From NCBI GenBank assembly GCA_012862575.1, contig BLSF01000052.1, positions 1 through 64,000 on the forward strand: a stretch of DNA of 64,000 nt, in the 5' to 3' direction. Under the pieces are notes generated by a model. That model did not search any database and had not been told where the DNA came from. It saw nothing but the letters and a program-made list of their open reading frames with translations. The stretch is from Parietichytrium sp. I65-24A. Its lineage: Eukaryota; Sar; Bigyra; Thraustochytrida; Thraustochytriidae. This document shows, piece by piece, positions 1 through 10,956 of the stretch. The translations under genes and the position numbers were made by a program. Numbering within the stretch: the first letter of the stretch is position 1; each line of letters opens with the position of its first letter.

Positions 1-718
1 TTATTTTAGCTCGGTGTATCACGCCAACGGCGTGTCCAAGGTCTCGTCCGATCGGATCTCGTTCGTTTATCATCTCGTGGCGCTCTGCTGTCTCGTCATC
101 CCTGGGCCTTACGTATTCCTAGAATTGAAGAGGTCGATGAAGCTTGGCGATGTCTTGATGATGTCTTGATGATGTCTTGACGATGTCCTCGGGGAACTAT
201 TGTTTCGAAGAACTTTCTCCCGAAGCAATGCCTAGTTTCACCGAACTCACATTCGAAACTCTATACATTTCATACGAGTTTCCAAGAACATCGGAACAGT
301 TCCCCTGTGTTCGGGGGAAAGCCTTGGAAGCGGAACCCTTCTCGATGTCAAGAAAGCCAAGAAGATTTGGAGATATTTGGAGCTCAATGATTCCTTGTAG
401 CATCTTGTAGCGCCCTTGTCGCTCCAACGAGAGAGTCAAGACGATCAGAATAATTAATTCGGAATTCGGGAGACAGATTAGACAGATACTGAGTACTGAC
501 TGTGAGTACGACACTCGAGCACCGATACTGACACGGGCGAAGCGCAAGTTGGCGCGCACATTGGCGGATTGAGGATATGCCCTCCATCTCAGACTGGCTC
601 GCCGCCGCCGCCAAGGAACTGCCCGCTCTGTTGTCCGCCACCGCGATGGCCTTGTCCTCGGCGCTCAGTGAGGACAAAGTTGGTCGCAGACCCTCTGTCA
701 AGAGTTCCAAGACAGGAA
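1..718. repeat. Tandem duplication, copy 1
   Basis: This block is about 95% identical to 720-1424, from the very first base of the window up to the N at 719. The copies differ by scattered substitutions and by indels at short repeats, for example an extra 'gccaagaagatttggagatat'-type insertion near 350 and a different arrangement of the 'gagagagtcaagacga' repeat near 430 and 1140. Both copies begin at the same homologous base (ttatttYagctcgg). It holds only the 5' flank and first 47 codons of the gene that is complete at 1283. It may be an unmerged allelic contig rather than a true duplication. Confidence 0.9.
577..718 (+). pseudogene. Truncated 5' copy of the hydrophobic-protein gene
   Basis: This frame starts at ATG 577 and matches the first 47 codons of the gene at 1283, with two nucleotide differences in 142, both changing an amino acid (V4I and S38R, copy 2 to copy 1). 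It is cut by the N at 719, after which the sequence jumps back to the upstream flank, so the frame beyond the N is not a continuation. It is either a broken tandem copy or the end of a redundant contig. I favour the assembly explanation. Confidence 0.6.
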
Positions 719-719
719 N
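719..719. other. Single ambiguous base (N) at a duplication junction
   Basis: A lone N separates two near-identical 0.7 kb blocks. The sequence on its right restarts at the base homologous to window position 1. This is what two overlapping contig ends joined without merging would look like. Confidence 0.9.
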
Positions 720-1424
720 TTATTTCAGCTCGGTGTATCACGCCAACGGCGTGTCCAAAGTCTCGTCCGATCGGATCTCGTTCGTTTATCATCTCGTGGC
801 GCTCTGCTGTCTCGTCATCCCTGGGCCGTACGTATTCCTAGAATTGAAGAGGTCGATGAAGCTTGGCGATGTCTTGATGATGTCTTGATGATGTCTTGAC
901 GATGTCCTCGGGGAACTATTGTTTCGAAGAACTTTCTCCCGAAACAATACCTAGTTTCACCGAACTCACATTCGAAACTCTATACATTTCATACGAGTTT
1001 CCAGGAACATCGGAACAGCTCCCCTGTGTTCGGGGGAAAGCCTTGGAAGCGGAACCCTTCTCGATGTCAAGAAGATTTGGAGCTCAATGATATTCAATGA
1101 TTCCTTGTAGCATCTTGTAGCCCTTGTCGCTCCAACGAGAGAGTCAAGACGACGAGAGAGTCAAGACGATCGGAATTCGGAATAATTCGGGAGACAGATA
1201 CTGAGTACTGAGTACGACACTCGAGCACCGATACTGACACGGGCGAAGCGCAACTTGGCGCGCACATTGGCGGATTGAGGATATGCCCTCCGTCTCAGAC
1301 TGGCTCGCCGCCGCCGCCAAGGAACTGCCCGCTCTGTTGTCCGCCACCGCGATGGCCTTGTCCTCGGCGCTCAGTGAGGACAAAGTTGGTCGCAGCCCCT
1401 CTGTCAAGAGTTCCAAGACAGGAA
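720..1424. repeat. Tandem duplication, copy 2
   Basis: This is the second copy of the 1-718 block and runs straight into the intact gene at 1283. Within both copies a short 'gatgtcttgat' unit is itself repeated (about 147-186 and 865-905). Confidence 0.9.
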
Positions 1425-2206
1425 CGTCTGAGTCGAGATTGTCGAGCTCTTGTGTGGATGGGGGTCCTGCCGGCGAGAAGGAAGCGGCTGTGGCCCGCAA
1501 GCTTGAGCAGACGAGAGCTTCACGGGGTGACGCGAATGATAGTGTGGACGGTGGCAAAGGATATAATTTGAAAGGCGGCTCACAAAGCGCAGACTGCCTT
1601 AGGCCGGACGCTCGAGACCCTGAATATGCGCGCAAAAGCAACCTTGTTGAAGCACTCGCCATGGATCCCAAGACGGCACTGAAAGGTATCGCTGCCGACA
1701 CCCGGGAGATGCTGAAGGCTGGGGCCAGAAACCCTTGGGGCGCGGCGCGGAAAACTGGCGCTTTCGGCAGAGATCTTCTCCAGGACTCTACAAGTGAGGC
1801 TATGGGCACGGTGAGGAGCTTTGCTCGGAACCCGCACCACTGGATCACCAACTTGAGCGCGCAGAGCTTGGCGAGAGGGTCGGGGAAGTGCGCCTTTGTT
1901 CTCTTCATCGCGTGCACCGCACTTCTCGCCTTGGTCGCTACTCTGGTTACCTTGGAAATTGTGCTCGTGGTTGTGGTCTTTTTGATTGGCTGGGTTCTGA
2001 CCTTGGTGGCTCTCTTAGCCGTACCGATTGTTGCGTTAAGCTTGGCTTTCACCATCTTTTTAGCAGCAGGTTCGTCTGCGTTTGCTCTGGCAAGGACCGT
2101 TATACGAGAGAGGGCTTGGATCGGAATCAACCTCAATGCATGGGCTGAAAGAGTGCGCGACCGTGCGCACAGGCAAGACAAGACCGAGTCGCTTCATCAA
2201 AGCTGA
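1283..2206 (+). CDS. Unknown protein with a long hydrophobic C-terminal region
   Basis: This is a single-exon frame of 307 residues starting at ATG 1283; the duplicate copy keeps the same start. I do not recognise the family. Residues 1-200 are hydrophilic and rich in Ala, Ser and Lys. Residues about 208-283 are almost continuously hydrophobic (CAFVLFIACTALLALVATLV onward), long enough for two or three membrane passes or a hairpin, and the last 25 residues are basic. A soluble N-terminus plus a 70-residue hydrophobic block is also the look of some lipid-droplet or ER hairpin proteins, but no oleosin proline knot is visible, so that is only a thought. A long antisense frame (1144-2181) overlaps it; I prefer this strand because it has an ATG and a plausible membrane protein. 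Confidence 0.6.
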   Translation: MPSVSDWLAAAAKELPALLSATAMALSSALSEDKVGRSPSVKSSKTGTSESRLSSSCVDGGPAGEKEAAVARKLEQTRASRGDANDSVDGGKGYNLKGGSQSADCLRPDARDPEYARKSNLVEALAMDPKTALKGIAADTREMLKAGARNPWGAARKTGAFGRDLLQDSTSEAMGTVRSFARNPHHWITNLSAQSLARGSGKCAFVLFIACTALLALVATLVTLEIVLVVVVFLIGWVLTLVALLAVPIVALSLAFTIFLAAGSSAFALARTVIRERAWIGINLNAWAERVRDRAHRQDKTESLHQS

Positions 2207-2577
2207 CGGCATACAATTTCAATCTCTGGTAGAAAACAGATTTTTTTCAAATGAAAGCGAACCTGCCGAGACATAGCGTGTTTCGGGGAAAATTATATAT
2301 GTATAAAAAAGAGAGTGCCGCAAAAACCCCAAAACGTCAAAGCCCCCATATGTTGCTGTTAAATTATTTTAATTTAAAAGTATTTAATAGAAGAATTCAC
2401 AGTCAATTCGCATACTTTGACGCGACAAGCACCGACATAACTGGGAGAAATAGACGAGCTCTATGTACAAATAAATACAAGCATTGCCCAAATTGAAAGA
2501 GTTGCGCGGTTGCTTGCCTTTCCTCTGGCTTTCTATAATTCTGAAAAACAGTTGCGAACAACTGCGACTAGTGAACC
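2207..2577. other. Convergent intergenic region
   Basis: This 371-nt stretch lies between two converging genes and must hold both 3' ends. It is AT-rich (for example 2350-2400). I see no gene or RNA in it. Confidence 0.6.
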
Positions 2578-4422
2578 TCACAGAACAGAGAGGTTGTCCA
2601 CAACGCAAAAATCAGGGATCGGAACATTCTGCAGCAACAACGGTTTCTGCACTCCTGCGGGACCCATCGGTAGCTTCCAGAGGCGTACAAGCTCGTCGCC
2701 ACCGCAGGAAGCGAGCGCGATTTTCCCATCTACGGTACGAACGGGCGTGAGGCTGGACACAAAGTTGCGATGCGCGGTGCGTTCTTTGATGCTGTCGCCT
2801 TCACAGCTGTGCTTTGGAGCGGTGAGAAGTGATGGCGCAACATCTCCACTCCCGCCATCTCGAAGAGCTTTGACCTGGTAAGAACTACAGTCTCCAATTG
2901 GTTTCCACATTCTGGGATCGTATAGCCGCACAAATCCCTCGACGCTGGTGGAGTTGGAGCGGAAAGAATCCGAACTTACACCGCCACCAACAGCAAGCCA
3001 AGGCAGCTGACTACCGTCTTCTTCTCCGGGTCCCCAACAGCATGCGAGAACGGCTGCGCCGAGGCTGAGCCTGGCGACTCTCTGATTGTACTTTTCGCGA
3101 GGGTCGCAAACGTTCACCACTTCGTCATCTCCCCCGGTGGCAAACACGGCGCCACTGTGCTGGATTGCCTGTTCCGCAACGGGCTCTTCAAAGGGACTCA
3201 ATGCATGCTGCCCGCTCGTGCTCCAGGAGCAGCACCTGATTCCGTAGCTGTGTAACGACATCTTGGAGATGCAGCCCGCGTCTGGCCTGTTCAGATCCCA
3301 CAAGCACGCATTCCAGTCCTCGCCACCGGACAACAACGTGCCGCTCGAGATTTCAACGTCCGAGCAGGTCACAAAGTGCGAATGACCCTCCAGTACCGCG
3401 CAAAGATCGAAATTCCATGTGTGCGAATCTCTGAGAGGCTCCGGGGACGCAGCTTTCCAAAGGCGAAGCGAGCGGTCCCTTCCTCCGGAGACTATGAGCG
3501 GCGAAGGCGCGTCGCTGCTGGACCCGCTCGTGGGCCAGGTTGAAATCGTCTGTATCGCGTCGCCGTGGGCGCGGTTCAGCTCTTCCGACGACTTGAGCAG
3601 CTGCACGCCTTTCGTCGTCCGGTTCACCTCCAGAACCCTAATTCGCCCGTCGGACGATCCTGTCACGATGAACTCGGCGGCCACCGATTCGCCCCCGGCC
3701 CTGTAGTTGGGCAGCCTCAGCAGCGCGCTGCACGAGATGGACTCGGTGAGAGGCAGCTTGTACGTGAACCTGGCGCAGTACTGCCCGTCGGGCCCGGGCT
3801 CGTAGACGCGCAGCTCGTCCTGGTACGAGTGGTGCGAGTACTTTGCGGCCATGAGCAGATCGCTGGGCGCCGCGGCCTTGCGCATCGAGAACGACTTTGC
3901 CGTCTGCAGGCATTCGCGCGTCTCCGAGTTCTCGCTCTCGCTCTGCCACGGCATCACCCTCGCGAGCCGCGAGGCCAGCCCGCTCTCTTCGCTCTCTTCG
4001 CCGTCTTCGCCCGACTTGCGGAACGACCCCGCGGAAAGGCGCTCGCGGGCCAGGTCGGCGGCGATCTCCTCGTCGCTGCGCAGGTCGATGAGCGGCGGAG
4101 TTTCGGGTCTGGGCGGGTCCCTGCGGCGGCCCACGATGGCCTGCACGTCCGCCATGGCCGTCACCTGCGAGCGGAGCTGCGGGGTCCGGTGTAAGAGGTC
4201 CGCGATGGCGCGCTTCAGGGCGTGGTTCGCGAACACGACCCGGCTGGTGAGAGGGAAACCCGTCAGAGGAGACAGCACCTGCGTGTCTTCGCACGTGCGG
4301 ATCCACTCTTCGATGGCCGCGCGCTCGTACGTGTGCCCGTCCGCGGCGACCACTGGGTCCAGCATTATAGTTCCCATTATGGGGCACGAGTACGTGTCCA
4401 CCTCTGCCGCCTGCTCCGACAT
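2578..4422 (-). CDS. U-box and WD40-repeat protein, probable E3 ubiquitin ligase
   Basis: This is a single exon of 614 residues. The N-terminus carries a U-box (about residues 11-80: YSCPIMGTIMLDPVVAADGH, then TYERAAIEEWI), the E2-binding fold of U-box E3 ligases. The linker (about 95-190) is charged. The rest is a WD40 propeller with blades ending in GGRDRSLRLW, GGEDWNACLW, GGDDEVVNV and CGGDELVRLW. The U-box-then-WD40 order is that of the splicing factor Prp19, but the U-box here is of the plant PUB type, so orthology to Prp19 is unlikely. I chose ATG 4422 because the U-box begins ten residues later. The frame stays open for 174 more codons upstream (to 4944), but those codons are low-complexity and run through the promoter repeats. 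The substrate is unknown. Confidence 0.85.
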   Translation of the reverse strand: MSEQAAEVDTYSCPIMGTIMLDPVVAADGHTYERAAIEEWIRTCEDTQVLSPLTGFPLTSRVVFANHALKRAIADLLHRTPQLRSQVTAMADVQAIVGRRRDPPRPETPPLIDLRSDEEIAADLARERLSAGSFRKSGEDGEESEESGLASRLARVMPWQSESENSETRECLQTAKSFSMRKAAAPSDLLMAAKYSHHSYQDELRVYEPGPDGQYCARFTYKLPLTESISCSALLRLPNYRAGGESVAAEFIVTGSSDGRIRVLEVNRTTKGVQLLKSSEELNRAHGDAIQTISTWPTSGSSSDAPSPLIVSGGRDRSLRLWKAASPEPLRDSHTWNFDLCAVLEGHSHFVTCSDVEISSGTLLSGGEDWNACLWDLNRPDAGCISKMSLHSYGIRCCSWSTSGQHALSPFEEPVAEQAIQHSGAVFATGGDDEVVNVCDPREKYNQRVARLSLGAAVLACCWGPGEEDGSQLPWLAVGGGVSSDSFRSNSTSVEGFVRLYDPRMWKPIGDCSSYQVKALRDGGSGDVAPSLLTAPKHSCEGDSIKERTAHRNFVSSLTPVRTVDGKIALASCGGDELVRLWKLPMGPAGVQKPLLLQNVPIPDFCVVDNLSVL

Positions 4423-4648
4423 GCTGCCCTCCGACTGGCGACTTGCGAATTCCGACTTGGCTCGGACTATCTCCCGATACGTTTCCCCGACTCCTTCGCC
4501 CTCCGCCCCTCTTTCTCTCGACCTCTCTTTCTCTCGACCTCTGCTGTCGGCCGGCTCTGGTCTAGTCTGGTCTGGACTGGACGTGCCCTCTCTCTGAGCG
4601 ACCCTTGGCAGGGCACGGCGAAACCGAGGAAGAGGCGGGGAAACAGGC

Positions 4649-4850
4649 GCGCGAAAGGTTGCTGGAACGTTCCGAGCTTGCGTGGAGGTGTTCAGCGCCG
4701 GAGAAGGAAGGTGAGGTAGGTGTGGGGAGCAAGTGCGCGAAGGGTTGCTGGAACGTTCCGAGCTTGCGTGGAGGCGTTCAGCGCCGCAGAAGGTGAGGCA
4801 GGTGTGGGGAGCAAGTGCGCGGAAGGTTGCTGGAACGTTCCGAGTAAGGA
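4649..4850. repeat. Three tandem repeats of 82-86 bp upstream of the U-box gene
   Basis: Units run at 4649-4734, 4735-4816 and 4817-4850 (the last partial). Each begins gcgcgaagg-ttgctggaacg and the full units share ttcagcgcc and gtgtggggagcaagt blocks. They lie 230-430 bp upstream of the U-box start codon, in the position expected of a promoter or 5' leader. Confidence 0.9.
4664..4841. promoter_or_regulatory. Three heat-shock-element-like palindromes (GGAACGTTCC)
   Basis: The perfect palindrome GGAACGTTCC occurs at 4664-4673, 4750-4759 and 4832-4841. It matches the inverted pentamer pair nGAAnnTTCn bound by eukaryotic heat-shock factors. The spacings of 86 and 82 bp come from the repeat unit. 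Only two adjacent pentamers occur per site, whereas strong elements usually have three or more. The next gene downstream on the minus strand is the U-box ligase, so stress control of a protein-quality-control gene is an attractive inference, not shown. Confidence 0.5.
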
Positions 4851-5467
4851 TGCGTTTAGCGATATGTACGCCCCGCGGACAAGAGAGTGAGTGAGTATCC
4901 CTGCAACAATACAAGTAGCATCTGCGCGGACATTTTTCATGCATGTCCGCTCTCTATGAGATGGATTGTCGCCCTCCAAGTAGATACTAATATAGACCTC
5001 TCACTCAGCAATTATAATAATAAAATTAGAAATTGCGATGAGGAGACGAGAGGTTGCAAAACCGCGAAGAAACTGTCTTGCTGGGTTGAAGGGTGTACAT
5101 TTTCTGTTGTTTTCCGCTCGTTCGAGTGAGCTGGCAAAGGTCATGCAAGAAGTGAAGTACCAGGTACGTTTCTTTCCACAATTGTGAAAAGATTGGAACT
5201 TGGGAAGATTTTCTTGTGTACAGTTTCAAAGAGGACAAAATTGCAGCCCTCAATAAACTAAAACCTGTGCAAGTTGGGCAAATTCACCATCTGCGGAAGG
5301 TACCTCATTAGTCTAGTCTACGCAGTTTGTTGAGATGGTTAACCGAAAAGCTGTAGTGGAAAAAGGGAATTGATTGAGAAACGAGAAATGAGAAATGAAT
5401 ACCTTTAGAACAAGCACTTTTTCATTAAAAAGCGCCCCAATACAAACAGCTGCAAGTAGAATTTAAC
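4851..5467. other. Intergenic region between ABCA 3' end and U-box promoter repeats
   Basis: No gene is visible. The stretch is AT-rich around 4990-5040 and lies between the 3' end of the ABCA gene and the upstream side of the U-box gene. Confidence 0.5.
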
Positions 5468-8400
5468 TTAAACCGATGAGAGAGCATTGGACTGAGCTCT
5501 GTGGTCAAAGCCGCGGTGGCGGAGCAACCTGACGATCATCTTGTGCGCAGTCTCGTTCAAGTAGCCAATCTCCTCAAGGTGAGCTTCGTCCGCGCCAGCC
5601 AGGTTCATGAAAACGTCTTCAATGCTGGCTTGATTCAACAGCCAGTGATGAATGCCATGCTCCGAGAGTTTGCCTCTAAAAAGAGCGTCAAACGCTTTGT
5701 AAAGAGAAAAGCCAGACCGTGGGAAATGGATTCGAAGGACCCCATTCAAAAAGTTGCCAAGCACGGCTTGCTCGCAGACGGATTTCCGAATGTAGTCGAA
5801 GGCTTTGTTTCGCTGCTCACGATCGACAGAGAGCAACAAAGTGTACCCGTTTCCGAAGCGGTCTTTCAATCGTTGCGGAGAGTCGATAGCGCGCATTCGG
5901 CCCTTGGTCATTAGCACTATCCGGTCGCTCAAAGTCTCGGCTTCAATCATGCTTTGAGTGGTGATAATCAGACTACAGTTGAACTGCGCCTTAAAATAAT
6001 TAATACAGGCCCAGCTCGTGCGACGCGTGAACGGGTCCAACCCCGTAGAAAACTCGTCCAAGAATGCAAAGAACGGGGTGCCAAGCATCGCGAGCGCCAG
6101 CGAAAGCCTTCGCCGAGTCCCTCCACTCAGCTCTCCGACTTTAAAGCTCATGTAGCTGGTCAAGTCCAGAAGGTTTGCGACACCGTGCACTACTTCTCTC
6201 AGATGATCTTTGCGACACTTGAGACCACGCAATTGAAGAAAGAGCATCAAGTGCTGCTCGACAGTGTAATTGTACCAAAACCCTCGATCGGTCTGCGGAA
6301 TGTAGGCGATTCCATGGAGCAATCGAGAGAGTTGGTAGCTAACGTCGTAGTCTTTCAGCATGGCAACACCCCTTGTGGCATCAAACTTGTTCATCAGTAG
6401 GGCGCCGCATGTACTCTTCCCTCCACCATTCGGCGCCAAAAGAGTCACAATTTCACCTTCAGTAACAACCAAATTCATGTCTCTCAGAGCAACTGTTCGC
6501 CCTTGCTTGCCGTAGAAAACTTTGCTCAAATTCTTCAAGAGTACTACGACCGCGGACTTGGATTTAGATGTCGAGGCAGCGCCTCTTGGCGAGTCGCCTT
6601 TCAAGTAGCTCGCAGCACGATCACGCTCTTTTTGGACACAGACCTGTTCGCGGAATTCTCCAGAGCTCTCTGACCCACTGCACGGCGATCCTTCTTCGCA
6701 GTCTAGCTCACTGTCGTCCGTATGAGACGCAGGAATGGCGCAACGTTGACACGCCAAGTCGCACCACTTTGGCATAAAGGTCGGACCAGAGCAAGTGCAA
6801 CACAGTCCCTTACAGCAAGCGGCCAGGACCTTTTTGAATGCTTTGAGCACCTGCAAGCGACACCACAGTGCTCTCGATGAAGGGAAGGTTTTCACCTTGA
6901 ACATCCAACAGCCCGCGACACTCCAAAGGACTCCTCCGGCAAAGAAAAGCTCCAAATTTAACCCCAACACTCCAGTATTATCAGTCGTACAACCACCTGG
7001 AAGCGAGTAATTGCTCGTATTTTCCAAACTCAGAACCTCAAAGTTGGTGAAGGAATAAAAGTACGAGGCGATGGACATGAATAAACCTATGGAAGGCACG
7101 AGCTCCGCTGACGGAGCCATCGAGCGATAAGTGCGGCTGAAGCAAGGATTTGTCAAAGAGACTTCATGCTTGCGTAGCCGGCCCGAGGTTCGCGGGTCCA
7201 CTGGGCTCGCCATGATTGCGCAGTTCGAGCCAACGGGAAAGGTGTATTGAATGTAAGTGGAAGCCCCAAAGAACAAGAACGGGATTACTGTACCAAAAAT
7301 GAACAAAACAAAGCTCCCCACAAAGGCAGACTTTAGGCTGCTGCGAAAACACGAACTCAATGCAAGTGACACACCAGACATTCCGATCGCGAAGCAGACT
7401 GCTATGGCCCAAATGAAGCCATAGCTACCCACCTTGTTGGTGATACGAAAAAGAATCAGAGGCACACCCACGTTTTCGGTATCGAATTCCCATACCGAGC
7501 TTGAGATGAAACAAACGCATTGCGAGTTGCGAACTGCAAAGCACTCCAAGTACTCTACATTTTCATAGATTTCATTCAGTGATCCCAGAAAGTACAATGC
7601 AGTGAGAGGTAGCAACGAAATCAAAAGCATTGTTCCAACGTAAAACACATACTCGGAACAAGCGAAAGCTGCGAACTTGCAGCGGTGAAGCTTCAAGAAA
7701 TGCAAAAAGCCGCTGTTGATCTCAAACACAGTACTTGGAATCAAGAGTGTCGGCGTGAAACTCAGTACTGCTGTGAAAGCGATTGCGTCGGCTTGGATTT
7801 CAGTACTAGTGGCCTCGATTGCAACAAGGGCGATGAGCAACAGCATCAAGGTAAGCCACTTGGTCACCGCTTCAATAGTCAAGAGACGGGTTTTCGTATT
7901 CTTCCATATGAGAGTTAATGTCTGCTCACCCCACAGGTGGCACCCCGAATGATGCTTGCTTTGATCCGAGAGGATTAGAAGCGCTTGCCGCTCATCGCCG
8001 CGGGCCAGCAAGGAAACCGCATCCAGCGCTGAGCTCATCGTATCCTGGGTCACCGTGAAGCGCCCAGCGCTCTCCTTACTTAGCGGTGAGTGATCTGCCA
8101 CTACTCTTAAGAAAACCTCATCCTGTGAATGCAGTCGAAATTCGCTCGTTAATGTTCCTGTACGGTACCGATCAATCAAAAGGAATAGAGCAACCTCAAT
8201 GTGAACCACTCCAGCCTCACCCAAGCCAACAGCACGCTACTCGAGCAATTTCGAGCCAAACCAATCAACCAACCAACCAAATCAAATCAGATCAACGTAG
8301 TCAAATAGCTTACCAGAGTCGTGTTACTGACGCCAAACTCGCAGATTTCAGACTCGGAGCTTTCGATCCACTCCAACATTTCCTTGATGACATCTTGCGG

Positions 8401-10956
8401 CTGCGTGCTTGACGTCTCCTGCGCTGTGTGCGACTTTGAATAAAGTCGCGGTTCATCCTTGTTCTCGTCCCCGCCATGGATCTCGCCTGCAGACTCGAAT
8501 TGTCTCTTCTGCGGTCTTATGTCGATCGTACTGCCGCTTTTTGGTTGGCCCAATTTCTTCACCTTCGTTTTGTCTGCTGACCCAGCCCCGGTCTCCAGGG
8601 ATTTCATCTCAATAGCGCATTCTTTGGACCCAGAGGCACACTGGGCCTCAGGGCTGCATCGCACTTGAATGCTCTGACGACTCTCTTGCGAATGCTCGCT
8701 TGATGGCGTCCCTCGCGGCCTTATACAAACGAGAATAAATCCAGACGAAACAGCTTGAATTACAAGAGCATAGTCTCGAATTCGAGGTTGGAAACGGGAC
8801 TGAAGCGCGTGAACCACGTGGGAGATGCTCTTGGACTCCTTCGTGAATAGGGTCATTTGCAGTAAGTCGCCGTAAGTGCACTTCAGGTTGAAGGGGGTAT
8901 CGTCCGTCAGGATCTTTCCCTGGTCCATTATAATCAGCCTGTCCGCGAGGGTCTCCGCTTCCTCCATGGAGTGAGTGGTGACAAGAACAATCCGGTTTTT
9001 CTTGACATTGTCTATGTGTTTCCAGATATATCTCCTATTTACTGGGTCGATGGCGGTGCTGGGCTCATCTAAGATGACAAGACCACCTTCCGTTCCTATG
9101 GTTGCCAGAGCCACAGACAATCTCCGTCTCATACCACCTGAAAGGGCGTGAATCGTGGAGTTGCGCATGGACCCCAAATTAACTTGCTGGAGCCACTCAT
9201 CGACAACCCCGGAAACTTCCTTGTTTGGCACACCGCGAAGACGCGCATAGAGCGTGAGATGTTCTTCTGGTGTGAGATCATGCAAAAGCCTGTCGTCTTG
9301 AAAGCAAATACCAACATGCCGAGTAATGGCCCTGCTCACAACAATGGATCCTGCGCTCGGCCGAATCTCGCCAGCTAGTATATTTAGCAATGTTGACTTG
9401 CCCGCTCCATTGCGGCCGCATATCTTTTTAAGGCAGTTTGTTGATTGGTTGCGCAAGCGCAAGGGTCAAGCACACACATCAATTTTCGGTCAGAAAGGCC
9501 TCGAACTCACGGTGGACGTCAAAGGCGCGAAAAGATACCCCAAGGGAAAACTTACAATGGAGACTTGTCCGGGAGAGAACTTCACCGACACCGACTTTAG
9601 AGACTTGAGCGCTTGCTTGGGATATTGCATGGAGACATCCTCGACCGCAATGTCACTAGGAGACTCGCTCCCGATGTCCATCGCAAAGCTGATGTTTGTT
9701 GTGCTACGCAAATACCTGATTCTAGAGAGAATGAGGGTCCCCACTGCATATAGCAAAGACAAGAGCGCCAAAAAGCCAAGTGATGATCCAAAGCTGGTCT
9801 GCGAGTGATCGATCATCCCATCATTGGCCACTTGATAATGCGCGTCTGCAGGACAGGAGAGCTGCCTCGGCCCCGTCGAAGCTTGGTACGCTGCTTCCGC
9901 ATACAGCTGCGAGGTGGTTATGTTGTACGCTGCAAGGGCATCCAAATTTGAGCTACCTAGTAGTTTGGTGATGATGGCTGGTGCCGAATCCGAGAAAAAC
10001 TCTGTGGAGTCGAAGTAGGAGCTGTTGAAAAGCACGGATGACACAATGAGCGTAATTGCTGAGGTAAAGTGAAAAGTCGGAAAGAAAAAGAGAACTACTA
10101 TCCGCAGTGTGTCACGCGCATTCACTGGATTCCACAGAATATCTTGGCTGGATGCTTGATACCAGCACCCTTCGTATTCGCTGTCATCGTCCAAAAGGAG
10201 AGGGACTGTGCAGTTGGACCAGGAGCTGCAGGAGCTCGAGGCTGAATCCAGAGAGGGAGACACGACAACCTGGTTGCGACAGTACGTCTTATTTGTGCTC
10301 CTTGCAGCAAAAAACGGTGGCCCTTCTGAGATGAGGAGGTTGGCGATACCGGCCAAAAAGTACCCCGAGAACACGAGCACAACAATCAACACCGAGTAGC
10401 GTGTATAACGAATGATTCCCAGCGCCGCCTGCACGAAGAAGCTGATTCCAAAAAGAGACGCCAGATGGAGCAAGAACAGCGGCGCAAATAATGCCCCAAA
10501 AGATGTGGATTCGTATACAAAGTCGGGAACAGCACGGGCAAACCCGGCCCCTACAAGAGAGCTAAGCAGAGACGTCCCTGTGAACAAAGTCCACCAAGAG
10601 AGCCACATATGCGCCTGGATGGCAAACCCGCTCCATCGCGCCGCATCAAGCAAAACGCTGTTGCGCAACTCTTCCATCACGAACGATACCGCCACCAACA
10701 TTGACACCACCGGGCCAAGGGCAAGGAGGCACGAAGCGTATGGGTTTATGCGCGTGTAGTAAGCGCTATTCACGTCGGTGGGCGCGCCGCATTCATCAAA
10801 CCCTCTCTGCGGAAGCTCTCCCATGAGCTGCAACTCATCACAGCCATAATTTATCAGCACAAACACAGGCGTCGCAAACAGCACGATGGAAGCTTGCAAG
10901 GGCCGGCGAACAAACACCTTTGCACTCTTGCGCACCAAGCCCCCGTAAGCATCCAT
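5468..10956 (-). CDS. ABCA-family full-length ABC transporter, three exons
   Basis: Exons are 10956-9556, 9423-8314 and 8122-5468, giving 1,721 residues. Both introns (132 and 191 nt) are phase 0 with donors GTAAGT and GTAAGC. The order is TMD1, NBD1, TMD2, NBD2, as in ABCA lipid exporters. NBD1 has Walker A GRNGAGKST (about 470-478), signature LSGGMRRRLS, Walker B VILDEPST and switch motif TTHSMEEAE. Joining exons 2 and 3 restores TTLDEVFLRV, an ABCA family motif, which supports the splice site. NBD2 is degenerate: Walker A is APNGGGKST (about 1400), signature LSGGTRRRLS, Walker B FLDEFSTGLDP, and the switch histidine is Gln (TTQSMIEAE, about 1560). The gene probably moves lipids across a membrane, with NBD1 as the main ATPase. 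The substrate cannot be read from the sequence. Confidence 0.92.

Noticed and set aside
1144-2181. 345-codon frame antisense to the gene at 1283
   Set aside because: It overlaps the plus-strand gene almost fully, is Ala/Arg/Ser-rich and has no recognisable domain. It is best explained as a shadow of the coding strand.
3638-4387. 249-codon second minus-strand frame inside the U-box gene
   Set aside because: It is an Arg/Gly/Ala-rich out-of-frame shadow caused by GC-rich coding sequence.
4423-4944. 174-codon N-terminal extension of the U-box protein
   Set aside because: It is low-complexity, its repeats mirror the promoter repeats, and the U-box begins just after ATG 4422.
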